A stretch of 64,000 nt of DNA from Labilibaculum manganireducens. Its GTDB lineage: Bacteria > Bacteroidota > Bacteroidia > Bacteroidales > Marinifilaceae. The notes beneath the pieces were generated by a model that was given only the letters and a program-made list of their open reading frames with translations, made no database searches and was not told where the DNA came from. Location: the NCBI RefSeq assembly GCF_002843385.1, contig NZ_MVDE01000016.1, forward strand, positions 55,378-119,377, in the 5' to 3' direction. Shown in pieces: positions 1 through 8,638 of this stretch. How positions within the stretch are numbered: position 1 is the first letter of the stretch; each line of letters starts with the position of its first letter. The translations under genes were made by a program, and so were the position numbers.

Positions 1-2
1 AT

Positions 3-806
3 CCAGATGAAACCGATGTTACCTTTATGGAATATTTGGTGAAGTATGGAAACAAACTTCAGGCAGAAAAAGACAATTCGCAGCAAACTTTATTCGGCGA
101 TGTAGAAGATTATGTGGTTACACCGCCAAAAATTCCTGAATGTGCAGAGTGGAATAAGCTGGAGCGCTTGAATAAGGAGAAAGAGTTAATTGGAATTTAC
201 CTGTCCGCTCATCCACTTGATGATTACAGATTGGAAATTGATTCCTTCTGTAATGCATCTTTAACACAGTTGTCAGCGGATATTGTAAATTTTAAGGATA
301 AGGATGTAAATATTGCAGGAATGGTAACTGCCATTCGTCGGGGAACTACAAAAAACGGCAATCCTTTTGCAATTGTTAACATTGAAGATTTCACAGGCTC
401 GTTTGAAATGGCTTTCTTTGCTAAAGATTTTGTGGAATACAGCAATTATTTTATTGAAGGTTTATCGGTATTTATAAACGGGAGGGTACAAACCCGGTCC
501 TGGCCACGAGGTTCTACCGAATTGGAGTTTAAAGTTAAAGGAATAAACCTGCTTTCCGAGGTAATGGAGAAGCGGGTGAAAGAGGTTACCATTGAGATTC
601 CGGTAAGCAGTCTCTCAGATGAATTAGTAACCGAAATGGCAAGTTGTATGGAGGGGAACAAGGGGAATTTGAAAGTGAATTTTGTAATCACTGATGATAG
701 AAATGTGAGGGTGAAAATGTTCTCAAGAACTTGTAGGGTAAACCTTTCCAATGAATTGATCGAATATTTTAAAAATAATTCTGATATTGAATTCAAAATT
801 AATTAA
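3..806 (+). CDS. dnaE: DNA polymerase III alpha subunit, C-terminal part (5' end outside window)
   Basis: This is the 3' end of the replicative DNA polymerase gene. The frame is open from the first complete codon of the window, so the gene begins upstream and only about 267 residues are visible. The segment starts with residues of the GNKLQAEK type that lead into the linker before the OB-fold. Residues about 90-135 of the visible part (NIAGMVTAIRRGTTKNG...IEDFTGSFEMAFF) match the OB-fold found near the C-terminus of DnaE. The C-terminal tail ends at the TAA before trxA. The catalytic PHP and palm domains are not in the window. The gap to trxA is 48 bp, so the two could be cotranscribed. The identification rests on the recognisable C-terminal pattern and the neighbour trxA, which I recall as a common pairing in this phylum. 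Confidence 0.9.
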   Translation, partial: PDETDVTFMEYLVKYGNKLQAEKDNSQQTLFGDVEDYVVTPPKIPECAEWNKLERLNKEKELIGIYLSAHPLDDYRLEIDSFCNASLTQLSADIVNFKDKDVNIAGMVTAIRRGTTKNGNPFAIVNIEDFTGSFEMAFFAKDFVEYSNYFIEGLSVFINGRVQTRSWPRGSTELEFKVKGINLLSEVMEKRVKEVTIEIPVSSLSDELVTEMASCMEGNKGNLKVNFVITDDRNVRVKMFSRTCRVNLSNELIEYFKNNSDIEFKIN

Positions 807-854
807 CTTGCACGGGTAAATAATAAAATTCAAAACAATTAAAAATAGATTACC

Positions 855-1172
855 ATGACAATTGCAGTAAACGATGCTAATTTCGAAGAGGTTGTGTTGA
901 AATCAGATAAGCCTGTATTGGTTGATTTCTGGGCCGAATGGTGTGGCCCTTGTAGAATGGTTGGCCCAATTGTAGACGAACTTTCTAATGATTACGACGG
1001 TAAAGTTGTAGTTACAAAAATGGATGTTGACAGTAGTCCTGCTACTTCTGCAAAATTTGGAATTCGTAATATTCCTACTATTCTTTTCTTTAAAGGTGGT
1101 GAAATTGTGGACAAACAAGTTGGTGCTGTTCCAAAATCAAGTCTTGCTGAAAAAATTGACGCTTTATTGTAA
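855..1172 (+). CDS. trxA: Thioredoxin
   Basis: Small cytoplasmic dithiol oxidoreductase that reduces protein disulfides and is itself recharged by thioredoxin reductase. The 105-residue length is normal for the family. The active-site motif WCGPC is at residues 29-33, preceded by the classical DFWAEW strand, and the cis-proline loop is NIPT at 72-75 (Pro74). The start ATG at 855 gives a product without a signal peptide, consistent with the cytoplasm. A hairpin followed by a T-run lies 20 bp after the stop, so transcription probably ends here and the DUF58 gene is a separate unit. Nothing unusual is visible. Confidence 0.97.
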   Translation: MTIAVNDANFEEVVLKSDKPVLVDFWAEWCGPCRMVGPIVDELSNDYDGKVVVTKMDVDSSPATSAKFGIRNIPTILFFKGGEIVDKQVGAVPKSSLAEKIDALL

Positions 1173-1192
1173 GTGTTGATTGCAAAATATTT

Positions 1193-1227
1193 GGGCATAG
1201 AGAGATTCTTTCTATGCCTTTTTTTTC
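1193..1227 (+). terminator. Rho-independent terminator after trxA
   Basis: An 8-bp perfect stem, GGCATAGA (1194-1201) with TCTATGCC (1211-1218), is followed at once by a run of eight T (1219-1226). It lies 20 bp downstream of the trxA stop codon. Confidence 0.85.
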
Positions 1228-1253
1228 TTTGTTCACATTCAAAATAGATTTTT

Positions 1254-2174
1254 TTGAAGCAACTCTCAGACCTGATACAATTCGAAGAATTTGATAATCT
1301 GGAGCTTTTGGCCAAGCAGATTGTTGAAGGATTTTTAATTGGTTTGCACCGAAGTCCGTATCATGGATTTTCGGTAGAGTTTGCTGAACACCGACTTTAC
1401 AATAAAGGGGAGTCAACCAAACACATCGATTGGAAGCTATACGCACGAAGCGATAAGCTGTTTGTAAAACAATTTGAGGAAGAAACGAACCTTAGGGCTC
1501 ATATTGTTGTAGACACCTCTTCTTCAATGCTGTTTCCTTATCAGCAAAAACACCAAACCAAATTGGGATTTTCGGTACTTTGTGCGGCCGCTTTGGTTCA
1601 CTTATTGCGAAAACAACGAGACGCAGTTGGCTTGTGTACCTTCTCCGATAAAATAGATATCCTTACTCCGGCAAAACTTTCTAATACTCATGCACATTTG
1701 CTTTATGCTCATTTAGGCAAACTCTATAACAGAGAAGGAATTGATAAAAATAGGGAAACCAAAATTTCGGATACATTACACAAGCTTGCCGAAGGATTGC
1801 ATAAGCGTTCACTCGTAATTGTTTTTTCTGATTTTATGGGGGATGAAACGCCTAAGGAGATTTTGGAATCGTTACAGCATTTACGCTTCAATAAGCACGA
1901 GGTTTTACTCTTTTCTATTCGGGATAAAGAATTCGAAAATGAGTTTAATTTTGCAAATCACCCCAGTCAGTTTATTGATTTGGAAACAGGAGAAAGCATA
2001 AAATTAAATCCTTCGGATATTAGAAATTTATACAGTCAAAAGCAGAAAGAGTTCTTTACAGAATTAGAGATTTTGTGCGGACAATTTGCGATTGATTATG
2101 TTGAAGCAGACATCCGCAAAGAATTTCATACCATTCTTAAGGCTTATTTACTGAAAAGAAAAAAAATAATGTAA
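1254..2174 (+). CDS. DUF58 family protein (VWA-like)
   Basis: Protein of the DUF58 family, usually found with MoxR ATPases and von Willebrand A-domain proteins and thought to act in assembly or stress functions. The diagnostic DUF58 block is present at residues 46-76 (RLYNKGESTKHIDWKLYAR...LFVKQFEEE), followed by the MIDAS-like VVDTSSSM at 85-92, in which Asp87, Ser89 and Ser91 would be metal-binding. The 306-residue length is typical. The start is a TTG at 1254, chosen because no ATG lies between the trxA terminator and the first conserved residues. No MoxR or BatA partner is next to it, which is a little unusual because these genes commonly cluster. No membrane segment is obvious. Confidence 0.85.
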   Translation: MKQLSDLIQFEEFDNLELLAKQIVEGFLIGLHRSPYHGFSVEFAEHRLYNKGESTKHIDWKLYARSDKLFVKQFEEETNLRAHIVVDTSSSMLFPYQQKHQTKLGFSVLCAAALVHLLRKQRDAVGLCTFSDKIDILTPAKLSNTHAHLLYAHLGKLYNREGIDKNRETKISDTLHKLAEGLHKRSLVIVFSDFMGDETPKEILESLQHLRFNKHEVLLFSIRDKEFENEFNFANHPSQFIDLETGESIKLNPSDIRNLYSQKQKEFFTELEILCGQFAIDYVEADIRKEFHTILKAYLLKRKKIM

Positions 2175-2235
2175 AGCTGGCATTCCTCATTACTAAATTT
2201 GACCAAAGACTTACCTTCCATTTATTTACTGTTTA

Positions 2236-2271
2236 TTTGTTGATGAATAATTTTCATCTTCCATACCTTTG
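2236..2271 (+). promoter_or_regulatory. Bacteroidota-type promoter for the MORN lipoprotein gene
   Basis: The -7 box TACCTTTG (2264-2271) matches TAnnTTTG exactly. TTTG/TTG lies at 2236-2242, giving a gap of about 21 bp, which fits the known -33/-7 spacing of the primary sigma factor of Bacteroides. The gene start is about 50 bp downstream. Confidence 0.7.
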
Positions 2272-2323
2272 CAGTATTTTTATGAAACACTCAATAATTT
2301 CTAACACGCAGAGAACTCCCTAA

Positions 2324-3046
2324 ATGAAAAATTGGATTTGCCTATTCGGATTGGTTTTGCTGTTTGCCTGCGAGCAAAAGAGAGGGAAATCGGTAAGTTC
2401 GAAGGAACCTTATGTGGAAAATGGAGTTGTTAAGCAGTATGATGATGCGAACAGATTAACTGCCGAAATTACTTTTCGAAATGGTGTGCGGCATGGCGTC
2501 TGTAAAATTTATTATCCTTCAGGCGAGTTGAGTGATGAAATCATGTATGTTGATGACCAGAAGAGCGGCATTGCCAAAAAATTCCATAAAAACGGCAAAT
2601 TGTATAGTCTTACTCCCTATCACAAAGATGAAAAGAATGGTGTGCAGAAGAAATACTATTCCAATGGTAATATCTGGGCTGAAACTCCTTATATGAAAGG
2701 CCAGCCTGGTATTGGTTTGAAAGAATACAGGCAGGATGGAAGTTTGCGGACTGGTTTTCCAGGTATCGAAATTCAGAAATTTGTGAAGGAAGATGTTGTG
2801 GTTTTAACATTGTCACTAAGTAATTACTCTAAAAATGTGATTTTCTACATTACCGATTTAATGGAAGACAAATACATTCCATTTGCAGCCAAGCCTCTTT
2901 ATGCAAAAGGCGGGTTGGCACGGTTCGAAATTCCTTACAATCGTGCTGCAGGACTTGATACCACATTGAATATTGTTGCAAAATACCAAACGCAGGATCA
3001 CAATATCAACGTTTCTCAGCGAGAATTCCAGATTATTATGAAATAA
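2324..3046 (+). CDS. MORN-repeat (YwqK-like) lipoprotein
   Basis: Predicted lipoprotein of 240 residues. The N-terminus has a short positively charged start, a hydrophobic core and the lipobox LLFAC with Cys16 as the lipidation site. Residues about 30-145 carry at least four MORN_2-type repeats of the form G.VKQYDDANRLTAEITFRNG, HGVCKIYYPSGELSDEI, GIAKKFHKNGKLYS and GVQKKYYSNGNIWAE. This is the pattern of proteins annotated as toxin-antitoxin system YwqK family antitoxin, although no toxin gene is beside it here and the label should not be read as function. The C-terminal about 90 residues look like a beta-rich domain of unknown type. It has its own promoter and stands convergent to the leftward gene cluster that follows. 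Confidence 0.75.
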   Translation: MKNWICLFGLVLLFACEQKRGKSVSSKEPYVENGVVKQYDDANRLTAEITFRNGVRHGVCKIYYPSGELSDEIMYVDDQKSGIAKKFHKNGKLYSLTPYHKDEKNGVQKKYYSNGNIWAETPYMKGQPGIGLKEYRQDGSLRTGFPGIEIQKFVKEDVVVLTLSLSNYSKNVIFYITDLMEDKYIPFAAKPLYAKGGLARFEIPYNRAAGLDTTLNIVAKYQTQDHNINVSQREFQIIMK

Positions 3047-3051
3047 AAAGC

Positions 3052-4125
3052 TTATTCTTTAACAAAGGAGAGTTTGGATAGAATAGGAAAATGATCGGAG
3101 TATTGTTTTTTGATTCTCTGATACTCGCTGCAGATTGTATGCTCATCATGAAGAATATAATCAATCCTGAACGATGGAAAATCTCCTGCATAAGTTGTGC
3201 TGATTCCACTGCCTTTGTCTTTAAAACAGTCGCTAAACTGATCACTCAAAGTTTTATAGGTAAAAGATTGAGGTGTGTCGTTAAAATCGCCGCAAACAAT
3301 TGTAGGATGAGGCGATTTATCGATATGTGCCCGAATTATTTGGGCTTGTTTGGCTCTGCGGATAAATGCATAACGCAACCGGAAGGAAATGTCTTTAAGT
3401 TCGTTTAATTCCTGCTCATCAGCTTTGAACTCTTTTTTGTTGATGAATTCGTAATTTTTACCTGCAAAACGGTTCGACTCCAAGTGAAGATTATAAACAC
3501 GAAGTATTTTTTTCCCAATTTGTAAATCTGCAAAAACAGCGCTGCATAAATTTCCCTTCTCAAAATTAATTTCTCCATGGTGGATAATTGGATATCGGGA
3601 GAAGATTGCGACACCAGTTCCATGCTTGCTTCTGATTGAATTTTTCGCGTTCAATTCTTTTTTTAAATTACTAATCGAGAGCAAACCTGATTTTGTAGTT
3701 CTAAATTCTTGAAAACAAATAATTCCAGCTCCAAGATCTTTAGAGAGTTGTATGATATTTGATGGTGTTTTGGGATCTTTTGTCCATTTGTAAATATCAA
3801 AGGAGCGCACATTGTAACTTAAAACCTTAATGGCATTCTCATCGTTTTTAGATTCGCCGGAGAAGTTAAATTGGATGAAGTTGGAAAAAGACTGATAACC
3901 AATTAGAATGACCAAAAGAGGAATTAAAAAACTCCAGCGCCTTCTGACCATCCAATAAATAGAAAATAAAATATTAATAGCCAGCAGATAAGGATAGGCC
4001 AATCCCCAAAAGGCTGGCGGCCAAAAGTTATCGGGGTTAATGTAAGCTGCCAGATAGGAAATCAAAAGTGAGCCTGAAAATATCAGACTAAAAATAACAA
4101 GTGATTTGTGCAGAAAGTTCTTCAA
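3052..4125 (-). CDS. Endonuclease/exonuclease/phosphatase family membrane protein
   Basis: Member of the DNase I-like endonuclease/exonuclease/phosphatase superfamily with an N-terminal membrane region. Residues about 8-85 contain three hydrophobic segments, after which the soluble domain begins. Visible family motifs, in order, are VLSYNVRSFD, ICFQEFR (metal-binding Glu), VYNLHLESN, CGDFNDTP and the C-terminal YSDHFPIL (Asp-His pair). The substrate, nucleic acid or phosphoester, cannot be told from the sequence. It is the last gene of a leftward cluster mutL-rhomboid-rhomboid-this gene, with only 4 bp to the preceding rhomboid, which indicates cotranscription. Its 357-residue length is normal for this membrane-anchored subgroup. 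Confidence 0.85.
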   Translation of the reverse strand: MKNFLHKSLVIFSLIFSGSLLISYLAAYINPDNFWPPAFWGLAYPYLLAINILFSIYWMVRRRWSFLIPLLVILIGYQSFSNFIQFNFSGESKNDENAIKVLSYNVRSFDIYKWTKDPKTPSNIIQLSKDLGAGIICFQEFRTTKSGLLSISNLKKELNAKNSIRSKHGTGVAIFSRYPIIHHGEINFEKGNLCSAVFADLQIGKKILRVYNLHLESNRFAGKNYEFINKKEFKADEQELNELKDISFRLRYAFIRRAKQAQIIRAHIDKSPHPTIVCGDFNDTPQSFTYKTLSDQFSDCFKDKGSGISTTYAGDFPSFRIDYILHDEHTICSEYQRIKKQYSDHFPILSKLSFVKE

Positions 4126-4129
4126 GTTA

Positions 4130-5062
4130 TTACTTTCGGTTACTGGATTTAAAAAGGATTTCTTTTTCTTCTTTGCTTAGACTGTCGTATCCTGATTTCG
4201 CAATTTTCTCCAATATAGCATCTAAGTGTTCCTGATGTTGTTTTTTTGCTTTGTTGTACTCTTTATCGTCCATTTTCTGGGTGTTCTTATAACTTACTTT
4301 CATTTTTCTTTTCTTAAAAAGACCAAAAAACGAATCCATAAGTGAATTAAATCCAGACGAAATATCTTTACCCTTACGAAGCTGATTAATGAACAACCAG
4401 CCATAAAAAGCACCGCCTAAATGAGCAATATGACCACCTGCATTACCCATTGGAATGCTCAGTATATCTGTAGCAATAAAAAATAAGGCGATGTGCTTAA
4501 TTTTAACGGGACCAATAAACATGAGATGAACAACATGGTTTGGAGTATAAATTACCGTAGCAAAAACAACTGCCATAACCGAAGCCGAAGCTCCAAGAGC
4601 ATACGATCCAAATCGAACACTTTCGAAAACAGGAAAGAGATTGTAGGCAAATATATAGGTTGCAGCACCGGTTAAACCGCCAATCAAATAAATGCTTACC
4701 AGTTTTTTCTGATCCAAATAGCTTAGGAAAATTCTTCCAAACCAGAATAACCAAAGCATATTCATTAGTATATGCAGAAATCCTTCATGCAAAAACATGT
4801 AGGTAAACACTGTCCAGGGTCTGCTTAGTAATGCATTGGTTTCGGCAGGTACCGATAACCAGTGCACAAGGAATGGAACTTGCGAAGGTTCCAGATTAAA
4901 AAGAAAGGTAAGTACGCCTACAATTTTAACAATCAGAAAAACACCAAAGTTGACGTAGATCAGTCTTGTTAAATTACTTCCTTCTTTGAATGAGTCTTTA
5001 ATTCCGTCCCAAATACTTTGGTGGGAATAAGACTGATATGGATTGTTGAAATTCATGCTCAT
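4130..5062 (-). CDS. Rhomboid family intramembrane serine protease (first of two)
   Basis: Polytopic membrane protease that cleaves transmembrane substrates within the bilayer. The HxxxxHxxxN motif is at 92-101, the catalytic serine is Ser159 in LGASAS, and the catalytic histidine is His214 in HIAHLGG. The usual GxSG is here GASA, so the residue after the serine is Ala instead of Gly; the catalytic dyad is kept. Six hydrophobic segments are visible between about 30 and 235, followed by a charged cytosolic tail of about 70 residues rich in Lys and Glu. It lies 21 bp from the second rhomboid and 4 bp from the downstream gene, so all are probably in one transcript. Confidence 0.9.
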   Translation of the reverse strand: MSMNFNNPYQSYSHQSIWDGIKDSFKEGSNLTRLIYVNFGVFLIVKIVGVLTFLFNLEPSQVPFLVHWLSVPAETNALLSRPWTVFTYMFLHEGFLHILMNMLWLFWFGRIFLSYLDQKKLVSIYLIGGLTGAATYIFAYNLFPVFESVRFGSYALGASASVMAVVFATVIYTPNHVVHLMFIGPVKIKHIALFFIATDILSIPMGNAGGHIAHLGGAFYGWLFINQLRKGKDISSGFNSLMDSFFGLFKKRKMKVSYKNTQKMDDKEYNKAKKQHQEHLDAILEKIAKSGYDSLSKEEKEILFKSSNRK

Positions 5063-5083
5063 GAAATATCAATCATTTAACTA

Positions 5084-5905
5084 TTAATAAAATCGGTTTG
5101 AATTCTTCTGCCAATACTTTATCAGGATAAATCCAAATAACATGCCGCCTAAGTGAGCGAAATGGGCAACGTTATCACCACTTACATGTCGAAAGCCCAT
5201 AAATAATTCAACAGCACCGTAACCAATTACAAAATACTTTGCTTTGATTGGAATAGGAGGGAATAAAAGCATCAGCTCAGTGTTTGGGAACAGCATACCA
5301 AAAGCCAGCAGAATTCCGAATACCGCTCCTGAAGCACCAATTGTGGGAACATTAATGTTTTCAGTAATCATTTGGTTTACCATGGCAATGGCCTTTTGAG
5401 TATCAAAGGCATTATTAGGATGCTCAGCCCAGCTGTTTACAAAATCGGTAACCCAAGGCTTAACCGGCCCCATGTGCTCACGAATAAACTGCAGCATTAA
5501 ATCAGGCGTTGGAGTATTTGCAAAAGCATTTGCAGCAGCTTTCATTGAGGAATAGTCAAGCAATCCTACAAATGTGTGAAGTGCAGCCGCACCAAGTCCT
5601 GTTATCATGTAGTACAGTAAAAAACGTTTTGATCCCCAAACTTGTTCCAGCACACGGCCAAACATGAACAGGGCAAACATATTAAAAAATAAATGACCTA
5701 TTCCTCCATGCATAAACATATGCGTAATGAACTGATGTGGTTTGAAATATTCTGATGCCGGCTGGTGCAAAGCAAAAAGATTATCCATACTAAAGCCAAA
5801 CCGGTCGCCGATTACCATGGTTCCGAGCAGGACTAGCACATTTATAATTATCAGGTTTTTTACAACCGGAGGGAGATTTAATAGTGAAGATCTGAATTGA
5901 CTCAT
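5084..5905 (-). CDS. Rhomboid family intramembrane serine protease (second of two)
   Basis: Second rhomboid protease, with the canonical IGASGAVFG motif (catalytic Ser192) and HFAHLGGMLFG (catalytic His251). The HxxxxHxxxN element is GGIGHLFFNMFALF at about 67-80. Between the fourth-segment region and the serine there is a hydrophilic insertion of roughly 65 residues (about 119-186), which is predicted to form an external loop and is not shared with the neighbouring paralogue. That difference suggests different substrates. The gene sits 94 bp downstream of mutL on the same strand. Confidence 0.9.
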   Translation of the reverse strand: MSQFRSSLLNLPPVVKNLIIINVLVLLGTMVIGDRFGFSMDNLFALHQPASEYFKPHQFITHMFMHGGIGHLFFNMFALFMFGRVLEQVWGSKRFLLYYMITGLGAAALHTFVGLLDYSSMKAAANAFANTPTPDLMLQFIREHMGPVKPWVTDFVNSWAEHPNNAFDTQKAIAMVNQMITENINVPTIGASGAVFGILLAFGMLFPNTELMLLFPPIPIKAKYFVIGYGAVELFMGFRHVSGDNVAHFAHLGGMLFGFILIKYWQKNSNRFY

Positions 5906-5999
5906 TCGAATTTATTTTAATATTTCCTTTTAGCTAACAATAGTCAGACCAATTTATAATTTGTGCGTGTGATTAACAAATCTAAGACAGATTGTCACC

Positions 6000-7982
6000 C
6001 TATTTAAATCTGCTTTCCAATTCCTGAGATTCAAGAACCGAAATAATTGCTTTTCCATCGGGGGTGAAATTAGGAGTTGAACAGGCAAAAAGTTGATCGA
6101 TTATTGAACTCATTTCCTCATTCGAGAGGGTTTTTCCATAATTTAAAGCCGATGCTTTTGCCAAAGCTTTTGCCAGATTTTCGCGAATTTTTAGTTTCAC
6201 ATCCATTTGGTTCGACTTGTAGTTCGCCAGCAGGTTTTCAACCAATTCTTTTGGCTCGCAATTGTGTATATCAGCCGGAGTTCCATTAATCACAAAGGTT
6301 TTCTTCCCAAATTCCCTGATGTCAAACCCCAAGGCTCTTACATCTTCAATAATTACCTGTAAAAGAGTGTAATCCGAAGCATTGAGTTCTATGGTTTGCG
6401 GGAATAAAGTTTGCTGAGCAATTCCTTGATGATTTTCCAACGAATTGATGAATTTTTCAAATAAAATGCGCTCATGTGCTTTACGCTGATCGATGATCAT
6501 CAAGCCGGAGCGAATGGGTGTTAATATGTATTTGTTTTTTAGCTGAAAAAAATTCTTTGCTTTCTGAATTTGTTCCTGCGGATGCAGTTTTTTTTGCACA
6601 AATTCTTCCGGCGGTTTTTGCGGCTGAAAATAATCCGGAATATTTTCCCGATCAATTTTCGCCTGATTTAATTTCTCATCCGACTCTCTTTTAGAAGGTT
6701 CTTCGTATAGAGTCTCCCATTTTTCGGGTACTGGCTTTCTGGTACCTCCACTTTGCTGAGGAGGTGTTTTCGCTTTAAATTCCTGATAGAATTGGTTCGA
6801 TTCAAAAGATCTTCGTTCCTCGTCAAAAGGATTGTAGCTTTTTTCTCCATCAAAAGGGTTGTAGTTCAAATCTGCTTCGAAAGGGTTGAATTCAGGATTC
6901 ACCTTAATCATTGGAGCCTCAATATCGGCATTGCTGTCGGCTACAGGAATCTCCAAACTGTTGTCTTCATCAAAATCGATGGAAGGCACAATATTAAATT
7001 TACCCAAGGCCTCCCGGATAGATGCCTGAATAATTTGATAGATTGCTCTTTCGTCCTCAAACTTAATTTCTGTTTTGGTCGGATGAATATTGATATCAAT
7101 AATCTGTGGATCGACTTCAAAAAAGATAAAGTAAGGCGGTATGGTTTCAGGCGGCAGTATTTTATCGTAAGCCTGCATAATTGCTTTGTGAAAATAAGGG
7201 TGCCGCATGTAGCGGTTGTTCACAAAAAAGAATTGTTCCCCTAAATTTCGTTTGGCATTTTTCGGTTTCCCGATAAAACCAGTCAATTTAACAATGCTTG
7301 TGCTGGTATTTATACTGATTAACCTTTGGTTCATACCTTTGCCAAAAACATTGATAATTCGTTGGCGGATATGACTGGCAGGCAGGTTGTATATTTCTGT
7401 GTCGTTGTGAAGAAGTTGAAAGGCAATTTCGGGATGTGAAAGCACGATTCGATGAAATTCGGTAATGATATTGCGAAGTTCGGTAGAATTGGCCTTTAAG
7501 AATTTTCGACGGGCTGGAACATTAAAAAAGAGGTTTTTAACAATGAAATTACTTCCATCGCTGCAAGCCGAAACTTCCTGAGAAATTGCTTCGGAACCAC
7601 TAATAACAATGTGAGTCCCTAATTCGTCTTCGGTTCGTTTGGTTTTTAATTCAACATTGGCAATTGCCGCAATAGAGGCAAGTGCTTCGCCCCGAAAACC
7701 CATGGTTCGAATGGCAAACAGATCTTTCGCTTTTCGGATTTTAGAAGTTGCATGCCGTTCAAAAGCAAGGCGCGCATCGGTAACGGACATACCACATCCA
7801 TTATCAATTACCTGAATTAATGTTCTTCCAGCATCTTTTAAGTTGATTTTTATAGAGTTACCTCCAGCATCAATGGCATTCTCCACAAGCTCTTTTACAA
7901 CTGAAGCTGGTCTTTGAACTACCTCACCTGCAGCAATTTGATTGGCTACATTGTCAGGCAGAATCTGTATCAAATCCGACAT
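6000..7982 (-). CDS. mutL: DNA mismatch repair protein MutL
   Basis: MutL couples mismatch recognition by MutS to strand incision. The N-terminal GHKL ATPase is complete: the ELVENAIDAGG box at about 31-41, DNGCGM at 60-65 and the TMGFRGEALASI box at about 93-104. The C-terminal dimerisation/endonuclease domain begins near residue 475. Its metal-binding motif, normally DQHA(x)2E(x)4E, reads DQRKAHERILFE at 498-509, so the His is replaced by Arg. The linker at 365-392 has three NPF[ED] repeats. The C-terminal metal site is CSTPNFTPDGK-like rather than CPHGRP. The 660-residue length is normal for the phylum. It heads a leftward cluster with two rhomboids and an EEP protein. Confidence 0.95.
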   Translation of the reverse strand: MSDLIQILPDNVANQIAAGEVVQRPASVVKELVENAIDAGGNSIKINLKDAGRTLIQVIDNGCGMSVTDARLAFERHATSKIRKAKDLFAIRTMGFRGEALASIAAIANVELKTKRTEDELGTHIVISGSEAISQEVSACSDGSNFIVKNLFFNVPARRKFLKANSTELRNIITEFHRIVLSHPEIAFQLLHNDTEIYNLPASHIRQRIINVFGKGMNQRLISINTSTSIVKLTGFIGKPKNAKRNLGEQFFFVNNRYMRHPYFHKAIMQAYDKILPPETIPPYFIFFEVDPQIIDINIHPTKTEIKFEDERAIYQIIQASIREALGKFNIVPSIDFDEDNSLEIPVADSNADIEAPMIKVNPEFNPFEADLNYNPFDGEKSYNPFDEERRSFESNQFYQEFKAKTPPQQSGGTRKPVPEKWETLYEEPSKRESDEKLNQAKIDRENIPDYFQPQKPPEEFVQKKLHPQEQIQKAKNFFQLKNKYILTPIRSGLMIIDQRKAHERILFEKFINSLENHQGIAQQTLFPQTIELNASDYTLLQVIIEDVRALGFDIREFGKKTFVINGTPADIHNCEPKELVENLLANYKSNQMDVKLKIRENLAKALAKASALNYGKTLSNEEMSSIIDQLFACSTPNFTPDGKAIISVLESQELESRFK

Positions 7983-8097
7983 ATAAATTTCTACTTCTAA
8001 AGTTTAACTTTCTAGTAACGTGTTGGGTGAAATTTAAATTGTCTGATTTCAGAAATTCTGAAAAAGAGACAAAAATAAATTTTAGAAAAGGAGAAAT

Positions 8098-8403
8098 TTA
8101 AATGACTCCATTCCATCCATAAAGGTAAATGTAAGTTGCCAGTGCAAGCAAGACAAAGATAATTAACAATCTAATGTTCGATTTGTTTCTAGAGCCATTA
8201 GAATCGAAGTGACCATGACGCAGTTCACTTTTCATTCGTCCTTTTATGTTGGGGATGTATGGTTCATTTTCATCCTTCAAACCCAGTTCTCCTCGTATCC
8301 TTTTTTCTCTGTCTTCTCTTGCTTCTTTTGCAGGATCCCAATATCTGGGTTGAATATTAAATCTTTTGTATTGAGGTTTTTTAAAAAAACTTGTAAATCC
8401 CAT
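8098..8403 (-). CDS. Small conserved membrane protein, unknown function
   Basis: A 101-residue protein. Residues 1-75 are hydrophilic and strongly charged, including a KEAREDREKRIRGELG stretch likely to be helical. Residues about 77-96 form a single C-terminal membrane segment (IRLLIIFVLLALATYIYLYGW). That makes it a tail-anchored type of topology. I do not recognise a named family. Its position directly upstream of mutL on the same strand (115 bp) suggests it could be cotranscribed with that cluster, but no role can be inferred from this. Confidence 0.65.
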   Translation of the reverse strand: MGFTSFFKKPQYKRFNIQPRYWDPAKEAREDREKRIRGELGLKDENEPYIPNIKGRMKSELRHGHFDSNGSRNKSNIRLLIIFVLLALATYIYLYGWNGVI

Positions 8404-8638
8404 GATAAAATGTTTTATACCAGTTAAAAGTGTAATGTTGTAGGTATAATTTGAATGCTTCTGCTGTTCAATTTGGAAAATTGCCCATCCAAAGCAAAAG
8501 ATTCAATACAAGCAATACTTTTCGTCTAAAAAGACATACAAATATATCGATTTTTTCTGAATTTATTTTTCCTCCAATTGCACATCCATGAGTTAATGTA
8601 TCCTAAAAAAAACAATATTTGCTTGTAGGGTTTTAAAA

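Noticed and set aside
2324..3046. The MORN protein as an antitoxin
   Set aside because: The name YwqK-family antitoxin is an annotation label only. There is no toxin gene next to it, and a lipoprotein signal places it in the envelope.
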